Positions 1-8,777 of a DNA stretch of 64,000 bases are shown here, in pieces (position 1 is the first letter of the stretch; every line of letters begins with the position of its first letter). Both the position numbers and the translations under genes were made by a program. The notes under the pieces were generated by a model that worked only from the letters and a program-made list of their open reading frames with translations, was not told where the DNA came from and ran no database searches. Source of the stretch: Synechococcus sp. PROS-9-1 (GTDB taxonomy: Bacteria > Cyanobacteriota > Cyanobacteriia > PCC-6307 > Cyanobiaceae); NCBI RefSeq assembly GCF_014279775.1, contig NZ_CP047961.1, positions 558,001 through 622,000 on the forward strand. The letters run 5' to 3'.

Positions 1-271
1 CTGCCAGCGTTTCCAATCGCTGGCCCACGTTGCCGAAATTGTGTTGGACCCGAAGTTGGCGTACCCGAAGCAGGCCGCTGCGTCCTCCCACCTGCAGCTC
101 CAGGGTGGTGAGAGGAACCGCCGCCGCAAGGCTGCTGCGTGGTTTACGAGCCCCTGGTACGGCCAGGCGAATCAGGCCTACGTCATCACTGAGCAGGGTG
201 AGCAGCCTGTCGTGCTCCCCGAGGGGTCCCACCTTTAAAGCCAACCCTTCGATCCGCCGTTCCGGGCTCAT
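1..271 (-). CDS. recO: DNA repair protein RecO, N-terminal part (runs off the window)
   Basis: Reading the minus strand from an ATG at 271 gives a protein beginning MSPERRIEGLALKVGPLGEH, the typical RecO N-terminus (OB fold). RecO loads RecA onto SSB-coated single-stranded DNA in the RecF pathway. The start overlaps the stop of the deoC-like gene by four bases (ATGA), so the two are probably co-transcribed. Only about 90 residues lie inside the window; the C-terminal zinc-binding part is outside. Confidence 0.85.
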   Translation of the reverse strand, partial: MSPERRIEGLALKVGPLGEHDRLLTLLSDDVGLIRLAVPGARKPRSSLAAAVPLTTLELQVGGRSGLLRVRQLRVQHNFGNVGQRLETLA

Positions 272-948
272 TGCGGATGCCGGAGGGCCTGAATCAAAGC
301 TGGGCCATGGCTGGTTCCCAGGGCCGTGGCGCCCTCTTCCACAAGGTCCAGCGCCGTTTCCAAGCGTTGTATGCCCCCGGCCGCCTTGATCGCGCAGTTT
401 CCCCGCGCAAGCTCTTTGAGCTTGCGCACTTGCACCGGAGTGGTGGCCGCTCCAAACCCGTTGCCCGCTTGCAAGAACGCAGCACCGGCATCGATCGCGG
501 CTTCAACGGCCAAGCTCAGGCGCTCTGGCTGCAAGCGGTTCACATCTAAAATCACTGTCACAGGGAGGCCGAGATCGCAGATCTGCGCGAGTTCTTCGGC
601 ATAGGCTTCCGCCCGCCCCGCCGTGATGGCAGCGAGATTGGGCACCACATCGAGGGCATCAGCTCCTCGGGCTGCGGCCCATTCCGCTTGCGCCCGTTTG
701 AGCTCCGCTGGAATCGTCCCGAAGGGAAAGTCCACAACAGCAAACAAGCGAAGGCGTCCGCTGGGTCCGATGCGGTTTCGTACCGCTTCTAGGTGGCAGA
801 GGCTGGTGCAGAGCCCTCCGAAGCCGAGCAGTCGCGCCGCATCGCAGAGGTTGTGCAGAGCCTCCTCTTCCAAGAGTGGATCTAAAACGGCTTGATGAAT
901 CATGGGCGGGAGCTCCGGAAGCTCCCGCTGACGCGGCGACGCGGTCAT
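268..948 (-). CDS. deoC: DeoC-like deoxyribose-phosphate aldolase homologue lacking the Schiff-base lysine
   Basis: A 226-residue protein of the DeoC TIM-barrel family, which cleaves 2-deoxyribose-5-phosphate into glyceraldehyde-3-phosphate and acetaldehyde. The core aspartate (LDVVPN, Asp100) and the second active-site lysine (IKAAGG, Lys188) are present. The stretch matching the Schiff-base motif FIKTSTG of E. coli DeoC reads FLQAGNG here, so the nucleophilic lysine is a glutamine (about residue 160). The family is clear, but classical aldolase activity is doubtful. It sits between hpf and recO and overlaps recO by 4 bp. Confidence 0.8.
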   Translation of the reverse strand: MTASPRQRELPELPPMIHQAVLDPLLEEEALHNLCDAARLLGFGGLCTSLCHLEAVRNRIGPSGRLRLFAVVDFPFGTIPAELKRAQAEWAAARGADALDVVPNLAAITAGRAEAYAEELAQICDLGLPVTVILDVNRLQPERLSLAVEAAIDAGAAFLQAGNGFGAATTPVQVRKLKELARGNCAIKAAGGIQRLETALDLVEEGATALGTSHGPALIQALRHPQ

Positions 949-970
949 CGTTGTGGGGCAAGCACTGGCC

Positions 971-1546
971 TTAGTTCCGCGCTTGGATCACGCCAAATCC
1001 ACCGTGATTGCGGTGATAAATCACCTGGAGTTCACCGCTTTCTTTGTCTCGAAACAGGTAGAAGTCGTGGTCGATCAGTTCGAGTTGATGGCGTGCGTCT
1101 TCAAGGCTCATCGCTGGCATTGAGAAATATTTGCGCCGAACCCCTGGGCTGGGGAGCTGCGCTTCCTTCCCTGCGATCAGTGAGTCTTCTGTGGCACGTT
1201 CCGTGAGGAGGACGTCATTTGCTGCCGTTGGGGTGATCCGATGGCCATGGTCGCTGTGGCGTTCCTTGAAGCGTCGCAGCTGGCGCGCCAACTTGCTTGC
1301 GACCAGATCGATGCTTGCGTAAAGGTTTTCGCTTCTCTCCTGGGCGCGAATCACCGTGCCATTGGCGAACACAGTGACCTCCGCGGTTTGTTGCGGAACC
1401 CTGGGGTTCCGAGCCACTGAGAGGTGTACATCCGCTTCCAGGACGAGGTCGTCGAAGTGATGGATAGCCCGTTCCAGTTTTGTTTCGGTGTATTCCCGCA
1501 GTGCGGGCGTCACATCCAAATTGCGACCATGGATCAGAAGCTTCAT
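971..1546 (-). CDS. hpf: Ribosome hibernation promoting factor, long form (light-repressed protein LrtA)
   Basis: 191 residues. The N-terminal half is the ribosome-binding HPF/RaiA domain (begins [19 protein letters not shown]). A linker follows, then a C-terminal dimerisation domain containing [20 protein letters not shown]. Long HPFs dimerise 70S ribosomes into inactive 100S particles in stress or stationary phase. In cyanobacteria the gene is called lrtA and its transcript falls in light. It lies divergent from lipB with no room for separate promoters, so their 5' regions must overlap. Confidence 0.9.
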   Translation of the reverse strand: MKLLIHGRNLDVTPALREYTETKLERAIHHFDDLVLEADVHLSVARNPRVPQQTAEVTVFANGTVIRAQERSENLYASIDLVASKLARQLRRFKERHSDHGHRITPTAANDVLLTERATEDSLIAGKEAQLPSPGVRRKYFSMPAMSLEDARHQLELIDHDFYLFRDKESGELQVIYHRNHGGFGVIQARN

Positions 1547-1557
1547 GGCGGTCCCCT

Positions 1558-2280
1558 TTGCCTGGTTCTACCGGCAACCTACTAACTGCCTCAGGCGCAG
1601 GACAGCGGTCTGCGGCATTTCTTTTTGAGCCGGTTGCGCCCGTGCCGTTCTCTCAGGCCTGGGATTGGCAACGTGGATGGCAGCAGCAATTACTCGCTGC
1701 GGAAGGCTCAGGCAGGGAAGCGGTTTGGATTCTTCAACATCCGTCTTGCTTCACTCTTGGTCGCGGAGCGACGGAAGATCACTTGCGCTTTGATCCCGAG
1801 AATGCGCCAGCTCCCCTGCATCGCATCGACCGGGGCGGTGAGGTCACGCACCACGCCCCTGGGCAGTTGGTGGCCTATCCGGTGTTGGACCTTCGCCGGC
1901 GTGAACCAGACCTTCATTGGTACATGCGCCAGCTCGAACAGGTGGTGATCGATGTGTTGGCGGCATTGGACTTGACAGGGCAACGCATCTCAGGGCTCAC
2001 GGGGGTTTGGCTGGAAGGGCGAAAAGTGGCGGCCATCGGGGTGGGATGTCGTCGTTGGATCACTCAGCACGGCCTTGCTCTCAATGTGTCGTGCGCCATG
2101 GAAGGGTTTACGCAGGTGGTGCCCTGTGGACTTTCTGATCGTCCGGTGGATCGTTTGCAGCGCTGGATTCCTGGCATCACGCCTGAGGATGTGCAGCCAC
2201 TCCTGCGGGATGCACTGGCCCAGCGCCTCTCACTCAGCTGGTGCGAGCTTGCTGGTCTTGATTCTGGGTGGTACTCCTAG
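1558..2280 (+). CDS. lipB: Octanoyl-(acyl carrier protein):protein octanoyltransferase LipB
   Basis: LipB transfers octanoate from acyl carrier protein to lipoyl domains, the first step of lipoate synthesis; the pdhC product encoded downstream is a natural substrate. The family motifs are visible: [18 protein letters not shown], the catalytic lysine in GRKVAAIG and the catalytic cysteine in VVPCGLSD. The start is uncertain. No ATG precedes the conserved core; in-frame TTG codons lie at 1480 and 1558. I use 1558 (240 residues), which fits the family length and overlaps hpf least. Confidence 0.88.
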   Translation: MPGSTGNLLTASGAGQRSAAFLFEPVAPVPFSQAWDWQRGWQQQLLAAEGSGREAVWILQHPSCFTLGRGATEDHLRFDPENAPAPLHRIDRGGEVTHHAPGQLVAYPVLDLRRREPDLHWYMRQLEQVVIDVLAALDLTGQRISGLTGVWLEGRKVAAIGVGCRRWITQHGLALNVSCAMEGFTQVVPCGLSDRPVDRLQRWIPGITPEDVQPLLRDALAQRLSLSWCELAGLDSGWYS

Positions 2281-2300
2281 GCGCAAGCTGAAACAACGTT

Positions 2301-4247
2301 GTGGGTTCGTTTGCACAGGCCAGCTGGCGACCAACGCCTTGGGAGTTGAAATCACTCGCCCGTCAGCAGCATGTGCAAGGCCTGGGGAGAGTCGATCAAC
2401 TCTGGCCCTGGCTTGAGCAACGTCATGGTGCGCTCATGGCTGTGGATGCACCCCATGCCGCCCATCCGGAGCATTTCAACTATCAGGAGTTGTCGCAACG
2501 AATCACGACTGCGGCTGCAGGGTTTCGTTCCTTGGGGGTTTGCGAGGGCGATGTGGTGGGACTGTTTGCAGAAAACAGTCCCCGCTGGCTGATGGCAGAT
2601 CAAGGCTTGATGCGCGCCGGTGCGGCTGATGCGGTGCGTGGCGCTTCAGCCCCCGTAGAGGAGTTGCGATACATCCTTGAGGACGCCAAGGCTGTAGCCC
2701 TGGTGGTGCAAAACGCGGATCTTTGGCAACGGCTTCAGTTGCCTGTTCAGTTGCGCAGCCAACTGCGCTTTGTGCTGCAGCTCGAAGGTGATGCTGTGGA
2801 TCAAGACGTGATCTCGTGGGCTGATCTTTTGGCAGCTGGCGCAAAGCATCAGGCTCCGGATCCAGACGCTGGTCGAGACGCCACCAGCGCTGCCAGCACC
2901 ACAGCCACCATCCTTTACACCTCAGGAACCACCGGTCAGCCCAAGGGCGTTCCGCTCAGCCACGCCAACCTGCTGCATCAGATGCGCAGTTTGAGTTGCG
3001 TTGCTCGCCCAGACCCTGGCGCTCCTGTGCTCAGCGTGTTGCCGATCTGGCATGCCTATGAACGCAGTGCGGAGTATTACTTCTTCTCCTGCGCCTGTTC
3101 GCAGAGCTACACCACGATCAAACAGCTCAAACGTGATTTACCCAGGGTGAAGCCTGTGGTGATGGTGACAGTGCCGCGCCTCTGGGAGGCGGTGCAAGCT
3201 GGGTTTGAAGATGTCCTGAAAACATTTCCTGCATCCAGGCAGCGCCTGTTGCGGGCGGCACTCGCTAACAGCAGTGCCTATTGCTTGGCCCGGCGTCAGC
3301 GTCGCAACCTGATGCTGACGCCCTTGGGGCGCCGTCAGCGCTTGATGGCGCGTCTGAAATCCGCCGGGCGCTGGCCCGCCCATGCCCTGGCCTCCAAGCT
3401 GATCTGGCCAAAGCTGAGGTTGCAGCTCAGTGGTGGTCAGCTGCGCTTCCCCATCAATGGAGGAGGAGCGATCGCCCCTCATGTGGATTCCTTTTTTGAG
3501 GCGGTGGGGATCGAGTTGTTGGTGGGCTATGGCCTCACTGAAACCAGCCCGGTTGTGAGTTGCCGGCGTCCATGGCGCAACATCCGTGGCAGTTCAGGGC
3601 AGCCTTTGCCGGATACGGAGTTCCGGATCGTGGATGCTGAGACGCGTCAGCCCCTCGGCTTTCGTGATTGTGGCGTTGTCTTGGTGCGTGGTCCCCAGGT
3701 GATGGCTGGGTATCTGCGTCGTCCAGAAGCCACCGCAAAAGTGCTAGAAGCCGATGGCTGGTTTGATACCGGTGACCTGGGCATGCTCTTGCCCGATGGG
3801 TCGGTCGTGCTGACGGGTCGTGCCAAGGACACGATTGTGCTGAGCAGTGGTGAAAACATTGAGCCGGCACCTTTGGAGGAGGAGCTGGTGTCCAGCCCCT
3901 TGATCGAACAGGTGATGCTCGTTGGCCAAGATCAACGCCAGTTGGCGGCCTTGGTTGTGCCGCGCCTCGAGGCGATGTTGGCCTGGGGCGCAGAGCAGGG
4001 CCTCAGCTTGCCGGCCGATCTCGGTGGGACTCCAGGCGATCAAGACTTGCGGCGTCTGCTGCGCGGGGAGCTGAATCGCCTGCTGAGTTTGCGCGTTGGC
4101 GCACGTTCGGATGAACGGGTGATGGGTGTGGTGTTGGTGGCGCCGTTCACGATCGAAAACGGCCTGCTCACGCAGACCTTGAAGCAGCGTCGTGATCGGA
4201 TCAGTGGGCGTGATCGGGAGTCGATTCAGGCGCTTTATGGATGCTGA
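2301..4247 (+). CDS. Long-chain acyl-CoA / acyl-ACP synthetase (AMP-binding family)
   Basis: 648 residues from a GTG. It has the ANL-superfamily signature ILYTSGTTGQPKGV (about residue 204), YGLTETSPV, GWFDTGDLG and the KDTIVLSSGENI hinge. These enzymes activate free fatty acids with ATP via an acyl-adenylate. In cyanobacteria the single homologue usually recycles free fatty acids onto acyl carrier protein, so Aas is a reasonable functional name. It starts 20 bp after lipB on the same strand and is probably co-transcribed with it. Confidence 0.88.
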   Translation: MGSFAQASWRPTPWELKSLARQQHVQGLGRVDQLWPWLEQRHGALMAVDAPHAAHPEHFNYQELSQRITTAAAGFRSLGVCEGDVVGLFAENSPRWLMADQGLMRAGAADAVRGASAPVEELRYILEDAKAVALVVQNADLWQRLQLPVQLRSQLRFVLQLEGDAVDQDVISWADLLAAGAKHQAPDPDAGRDATSAASTTATILYTSGTTGQPKGVPLSHANLLHQMRSLSCVARPDPGAPVLSVLPIWHAYERSAEYYFFSCACSQSYTTIKQLKRDLPRVKPVVMVTVPRLWEAVQAGFEDVLKTFPASRQRLLRAALANSSAYCLARRQRRNLMLTPLGRRQRLMARLKSAGRWPAHALASKLIWPKLRLQLSGGQLRFPINGGGAIAPHVDSFFEAVGIELLVGYGLTETSPVVSCRRPWRNIRGSSGQPLPDTEFRIVDAETRQPLGFRDCGVVLVRGPQVMAGYLRRPEATAKVLEADGWFDTGDLGMLLPDGSVVLTGRAKDTIVLSSGENIEPAPLEEELVSSPLIEQVMLVGQDQRQLAALVVPRLEAMLAWGAEQGLSLPADLGGTPGDQDLRRLLRGELNRLLSLRVGARSDERVMGVVLVAPFTIENGLLTQTLKQRRDRISGRDRESIQALYGC

Positions 4248-4330
4248 ATCGATGCTGATACCTGCATCCCCTGATTTGGGTTGACCTGCAGCCACTGGAC
4301 TGAGACGCTTGGCACCACGTCATTAATTTC

Positions 4331-4774
4331 ATGTCGGACGGCAACACCCTCTCGATTAAGCGCTCGATCACCATTCGTGCGGTGGTGACTCCCGCCTGGA
4401 AGGAGGAAGCTGAACGCGAGTTGAGCAACGGCATCGCCACCTCGGATCAGCAGCTTGCCCAGCTGGAGCAAGAGGGTCAGCAGGTCGTTGACCAGGTCCG
4501 TCGTCAGAGTGCGAATCCGCTTGACCCCCGCGTGCAAGAGCAGGTGGGTCAGGTGCAGCAACAGGTGGCGGCCAAACGTTCTGAGCTGGAGGAACAAAAG
4601 AGAAACCTGTTGCAGCAACAGGCTCAAGTACGTGAGCTAGAGATGGATCAGATCGTTGAACAGGGTCAACTCGATAGTTTTTGCGACATCAAAGTTGGCG
4701 ATAATTTGGTCAGCAAGATGCAGGTGTCTGTCGTTGTGCGCGATGGCGTCATCGAGTCGATCGATCAGGGCTAA
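4331..4774 (+). CDS. YlqD-family protein
   Basis: 147 residues, dominated by a Gln/Glu-rich coiled coil (about residues 35-105) followed by a short beta-rich tail ending VVRDGVIESIDQG. This layout matches the YlqD family common in cyanobacteria, whose function is unknown. It lies directly upstream of pdhC, 44 bp away and on the same strand, and may be co-transcribed. There is no signal peptide or membrane segment. Confidence 0.75.
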   Translation: MSDGNTLSIKRSITIRAVVTPAWKEEAERELSNGIATSDQQLAQLEQEGQQVVDQVRRQSANPLDPRVQEQVGQVQQQVAAKRSELEEQKRNLLQQQAQVRELEMDQIVEQGQLDSFCDIKVGDNLVSKMQVSVVVRDGVIESIDQG

Positions 4775-4818
4775 CCCGGGCCGTAAAATCTGTCTGATTA
4801 GCTCTTCTGGAGACGGTT

Positions 4819-6144
4819 TTGGCGACCCACGACATTTTTATGCCTGCCCTCAGCTCCACCATGACGGAGGGCAAAATCGTGGAGTGGCTCAAACAGCCTG
4901 GAGACAAGGTGGAGCGAGGCGAATCCGTTCTCGTTGTTGAGTCAGACAAAGCTGATATGGATGTGGAGTCCTTTCAGGAGGGCTACCTGGCTGCCGTGTT
5001 GATGCCTGCGGGGAGCACTGCACCCGTGGGTGAAACCATCGGCTTGATCGTTGAGACGGAAGCGGAGATTGCTGACGCGAAGGCCAAAGCTCCCACCGCG
5101 GCCCCTTCCGCAGCACCCACCGCCCCAGCCGCTGCAGCACCTGCTGCTCCGGCCCCCCCAGCAGCGCCGCTTGCCCCTGCTCCTGTAGCAGCTCCGGCAC
5201 CCATCTCCGCTCCCGTGGCTGCACCTGCGAGCAACGGACGTTTGATCGTGAGTCCTCGCGCCCGCAAGCTGGCCTCCCAAATGGGCGTAGACCTTGCTGG
5301 TCTGCGCGGCACTGGCCCCAATGGCCGGATTCAGGCGGAAGATGTTGAAAAGGCAGCCGGACGTCCGGTCACCCCACCACGGGTGGGTGAGGGCACTTCA
5401 GCTGCTGCCGTGGTTGTTGGCAGTGTCGTCGCTTCACCGTCGGCTCCTGCGGGCAACAGCTTTGGCGCCCCGGGCGAGACCGTGGCCTTCAACACCCTGC
5501 AGGCGGCAGTGAACCGCAACATGGAAGCCAGCCTTGCGGTGCCTTGCTTCCGCGTTGGATACACGATCACCACGGACAAGCTCGATGCGTTTTATAAGCA
5601 GGTGAAGCCCAAAGGCGTCACGATGACTGCACTTCTGGCCAAAGCCGTGGCCGTCACCTTGGCCCGCCATCCCCAGGTGAATGCCGCCACCACGGCCTCA
5701 GGCATGAGCTATCCCGCTGAGGTGAATGTGGCAGTCGCTGTGGCGATGGAAGACGGCGGATTGATTACGCCTGTATTGCGCAATGCCGATCGCACCGATC
5801 TGTATGAGTTGTCGCGGCAGTGGGGGGATCTGGTGAAGCGTTCTCGCAGCAAGCAACTGCAGCCGGAGGAATACAGCACCGGCACCTTCACCCTCTCCAA
5901 CCTTGGAATGTTTGGAGTGGATCGGTTTGATGCCATCTTGCCCCCAGGCACCGGCGCGATTCTGGCGGTTGCGGCGTCTCGTCCCACCGTGGTGGCAGGC
6001 AAGGACGGATCCATCGCTGTGAAGCGTCAGATGCAGGTGAACCTCACCGCTGATCACCGCGTGATTTATGGCGCCGACGGTGCTGCCTTCCTGAAGGATC
6101 TGGCGGAACTCATCGACATGCGTCCAGAGAGTTTGGCTCTGTAA
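4819..6144 (+). CDS. pdhC: Pyruvate dehydrogenase E2, dihydrolipoamide acetyltransferase
   Basis: 441 residues from a TTG (MATHDIFMPALSSTMTEG). One lipoyl domain at the N-terminus carries the lipoylated lysine in ESDKADMD (Lys44). A long Ala/Pro linker (about 93-137) follows, then the E1/E3-binding domain (SPRARKLASQMGVDL) and the catalytic acyltransferase domain ending in ADHRVIYGADGAAFL with the active-site His. It forms the core of the pyruvate dehydrogenase complex that makes acetyl-CoA. The position usually occupied by Asp in the DHRxxDG motif is Tyr. Confidence 0.93.
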   Translation: MATHDIFMPALSSTMTEGKIVEWLKQPGDKVERGESVLVVESDKADMDVESFQEGYLAAVLMPAGSTAPVGETIGLIVETEAEIADAKAKAPTAAPSAAPTAPAAAAPAAPAPPAAPLAPAPVAAPAPISAPVAAPASNGRLIVSPRARKLASQMGVDLAGLRGTGPNGRIQAEDVEKAAGRPVTPPRVGEGTSAAAVVVGSVVASPSAPAGNSFGAPGETVAFNTLQAAVNRNMEASLAVPCFRVGYTITTDKLDAFYKQVKPKGVTMTALLAKAVAVTLARHPQVNAATTASGMSYPAEVNVAVAVAMEDGGLITPVLRNADRTDLYELSRQWGDLVKRSRSKQLQPEEYSTGTFTLSNLGMFGVDRFDAILPPGTGAILAVAASRPTVVAGKDGSIAVKRQMQVNLTADHRVIYGADGAAFLKDLAELIDMRPESLAL

Positions 6145-6280
6145 GTCGCAGCTGTGTTTGCCGCTCTCTCTGCCAGTCACAGTCGCATCTTTTCGATTGT
6201 GAGCTTCTTCATGTCGCCTGCAGGAAACGGGGGCGCCGCGGCCTTGGCAGCATGGGCTGATGGTGTGCAGGAGCCAGATC

Positions 6281-7402
6281 ATGCCTGACTCACGTGATCT
6301 TCAGCTCAGTTCGTATGACTACGTTCTGCCGGAAGAAAGAATTGCGCAGGCGCCGGTGGAGCCACGGCACGATGCTCGTCTGTTGATGGTGCCGCCTGCA
6401 GAACGTTCCCTGTCAGAGCTGAGGCACCAACAGGTTTGGGACTGGCAGCAGGAGTTGCTACCCGGCGATCTTTTGGTGGTGAATGACACCCGCGTCCTGA
6501 AGGCGCGTCTTCGGGTGCGCCGCAGTGGCGGAGGTTTGGGTGAATTGCTCGTGCTCGAGCCCCGGGGCGAGGGGCGGTGGCTGTGTTTAGCGAGGCCTGC
6601 TAAACGCATGCAGCCTGGTGACCAGCTTTGGCTTGAGGCCTTGGAGCAAGAACCGCTGCCCTTAGCCGTGCTGGCGAGCGATGCGGCCAGTGGAGGCAGG
6701 ATCGTGCAGTTCCCTGCGGAATGCGCGGATGCGCTTGCCCTGGAAGGACTGTTGGAGCGTTACGGAGAAGTGCCACTTCCGCCTTACATCACACGGCATG
6801 ACAGCTCGGATCAAGAGCGCTATCAAACCCGTTACGCCTCGCGTCCAGGCGCTGTTGCTGCTCCGACGGCGGGACTGCATCTCAGTGATGACTTGTTGGC
6901 AGCAATTGCAGAGCGGGGTGTTGCCTTGGCCCATGTCACCCTTCACGTTGGCTTGGGCACCTTTCGGCCCGTGGAAACAGAGGATCTGACCGACCTCACC
7001 TTGCACAGTGAATGGGTGGAGGTGCGCGCTGAGGTGGTGGAGGCGGTGTCGGCCTGTAGAGCTCGAGGCGGAAGGGTGATTGCAGTGGGCACAACCAGCG
7101 TGCGAGCACTGGAGGCCGCAGCTGCTGCGGGTGGAGGGAGCTTGCAGCCCTTGAAGGGGCCCGTGGATCTAGTGATTCAGCCGGGCTATCGCTTCCAGGT
7201 GGTGCAGGGTTTACTCACGAACTTTCACCTCCCCAAGAGCTCTCTTTTGCTCCTTGTGAGTGCACTGATCGGTCGCGACCAGTTGCTCCAGATCTACGCC
7301 ATAGCGATTGAGAAGATGTATCGCTTCTATTCCTATGGCGATGCCATGTGGATTGCTCCTGAGGCCGTGCTTTTCGATGCACGCCCTGAAGGAACGGCCT
7401 AA
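6281..7402 (+). CDS. queA: S-adenosylmethionine:tRNA ribosyltransferase-isomerase QueA
   Basis: QueA transfers the ribose of S-adenosylmethionine to preQ1 in tRNA to make epoxyqueuosine at the wobble base. Family motifs include [19 protein letters not shown] at the N-terminus, PLPPYI, ATPTAGLH-like ([14 protein letters not shown]) and [12 protein letters not shown] chose the ATG at 6281 (373 residues) because it begins directly before the conserved block; an ATG at 6260 is also in frame. It is convergent with cysK. Confidence 0.92.
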   Translation: MPDSRDLQLSSYDYVLPEERIAQAPVEPRHDARLLMVPPAERSLSELRHQQVWDWQQELLPGDLLVVNDTRVLKARLRVRRSGGGLGELLVLEPRGEGRWLCLARPAKRMQPGDQLWLEALEQEPLPLAVLASDAASGGRIVQFPAECADALALEGLLERYGEVPLPPYITRHDSSDQERYQTRYASRPGAVAAPTAGLHLSDDLLAAIAERGVALAHVTLHVGLGTFRPVETEDLTDLTLHSEWVEVRAEVVEAVSACRARGGRVIAVGTTSVRALEAAAAAGGGSLQPLKGPVDLVIQPGYRFQVVQGLLTNFHLPKSSLLLLVSALIGRDQLLQIYAIAIEKMYRFYSYGDAMWIAPEAVLFDARPEGTA

Positions 7403-7425
7403 AGGAGCCCTTTAGGGGCCCCATC

Positions 7426-7450
7426 AAAAAGCCCCGTGCTCAGACGGGGC
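7426..7450 (-). terminator. Rho-independent terminator of cysK
   Basis: On the minus strand a 7-bp GC stem (GCCCCGT / ACGGGGC, loop of six) is followed by TTTTT, 45 bases after the cysK stop codon. The opposite strand has no T-run, so it is assigned to cysK. Confidence 0.8.
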
Positions 7451-7494
7451 GGTAGATCGCTCATTCGCGAGGGTGTTGATTAGACCAGTGTTGA

Positions 7495-8481
7495 TCAGGC
7501 AGGAACGGGTTGCTCGATGATGCCGGTGGGCACATCCGCGAACATCACTGAGGACAGATAGCGCTCGGCGAGGTCAGGCAGAACCACCACGATTGTTTTG
7601 CCAGCAAATTCATCTTGTTGGGCGAGGCGAATGGCCGCTGCGGCCGCGGCGCCACAAGAAATTCCTACCAAAAGGCCTTCTTCCTGGGCCAGACGCAGGG
7701 CCATTTCGATCGACTCCTCATTGGTGACTTGCTCCACGCGATCGACCACGGAGAGATCGAGATTCTTGGGAATGAAGCCAGCGCCGATGCCTTGAATTTT
7801 GTGTGGACCTGGCTTGAGAGCCTCACCATTCATGGTTTGGGTGATCACAGGGCTGTGGCTTGGCTCAACGGCAACCGAGGTGATGGCCTTGCCCTTTTGC
7901 TGCTTGATGTAACGCGAGACACCGGTGATGGTGCCACCGGTGCCAACGCCGGCAACAAAGACATCGATCGCTCCATCGCAGTCATTCCAGATCTCAGGAC
8001 CTGTGGTCTTCTCGTGGATCTCTGGGTTGGCGGGATTATCAAACTGCCCAGGCATGAAGTACTTGGCAGGATCGCTATCGGCAATTTCCTTGGCCTTAGC
8101 GATGGCGCCAGGCATGCCCTTGGCGGCTTCCGTGAGAATCAGTTCGGCGCCAAGCACGGCCATCACCCGTCGCCGTTCGATCGACATCGATTCCGGCATC
8201 GTGAGGATCAGCTTGTAACCACGAGCCGCGGCAGTGAAGGCCAGGGCAATGCCTGTGTTGCCTGAGGTGGGCTCCACGATGGTTTTCCCTTCGGAGAGAA
8301 CGCCACGCTTTTCAGCGTCCCAAATCATGTTGGCGCCGATCCTGCACTTCACGCTGTAGGCGGGGTTGCGGCCTTCGATTTTGGCCAAAACGGTTGCCTT
8401 GCAACCCTTGGTGACGTGGTTGAGGCGAACGAGAGGGGTGTTGCCGATGGCTTGGCTGTTGTCGGCGTAGACGCGGGACAT
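7495..8481 (-). CDS. cysK: Cysteine synthase A (O-acetylserine sulfhydrylase)
   Basis: 328 residues from the ATG at 8481 ([20 protein letters not shown]). PLP is bound by the lysine in [11 protein letters not shown] (Lys45). The substrate loop [10 protein letters not shown] and the PLP-phosphate loop GTGGTITG are present. The enzyme makes cysteine from O-acetylserine and sulfide. A start 15 codons upstream is possible but extends beyond the family's usual N-terminus. The two upstream minus-strand genes also belong to sulfur amino acid metabolism. Confidence 0.93.
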   Translation of the reverse strand: MSRVYADNSQAIGNTPLVRLNHVTKGCKATVLAKIEGRNPAYSVKCRIGANMIWDAEKRGVLSEGKTIVEPTSGNTGIALAFTAAARGYKLILTMPESMSIERRRVMAVLGAELILTEAAKGMPGAIAKAKEIADSDPAKYFMPGQFDNPANPEIHEKTTGPEIWNDCDGAIDVFVAGVGTGGTITGVSRYIKQQKGKAITSVAVEPSHSPVITQTMNGEALKPGPHKIQGIGAGFIPKNLDLSVVDRVEQVTNEESIEMALRLAQEEGLLVGISCGAAAAAAIRLAQQDEFAGKTIVVVLPDLAERYLSSVMFADVPTGIIEQPVPA

Positions 8482-8777
8482 GAGGCTGGAATTATTTTCT
8501 AGAAATTTAATTGCCATCACTGGCACTTCATTCCAGCTTCAGGCCTTATTAAGAGTTCGATGTCTGTTGATGTGGTTTTGGCTCAACCGATCCGATCATT
8601 TTTTGGCTTCCAATCAACACTTGTGATCTGTCGCTTTTGACGTGCGCTTTGATCACTTTCTCCCCGGCTGCTGTTTAGGCAGAGTCTGAAGAGCTGGATG
8701 TTGGCTCCAACCAGCCGCTGTGAGAATCCCTGTGAGCGAGAGGCTTGACCTTGACCAACGCAGGATCCGCTGCGTTT

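Noticed and set aside
8750-8775. Hairpin AACGCAG / CTGCGTT followed by TTT on the plus strand
   Set aside because: No plus-strand gene ends here and the minus-strand side lacks a T-run for the PLP enzyme gene ending at 8778; too weak to call.
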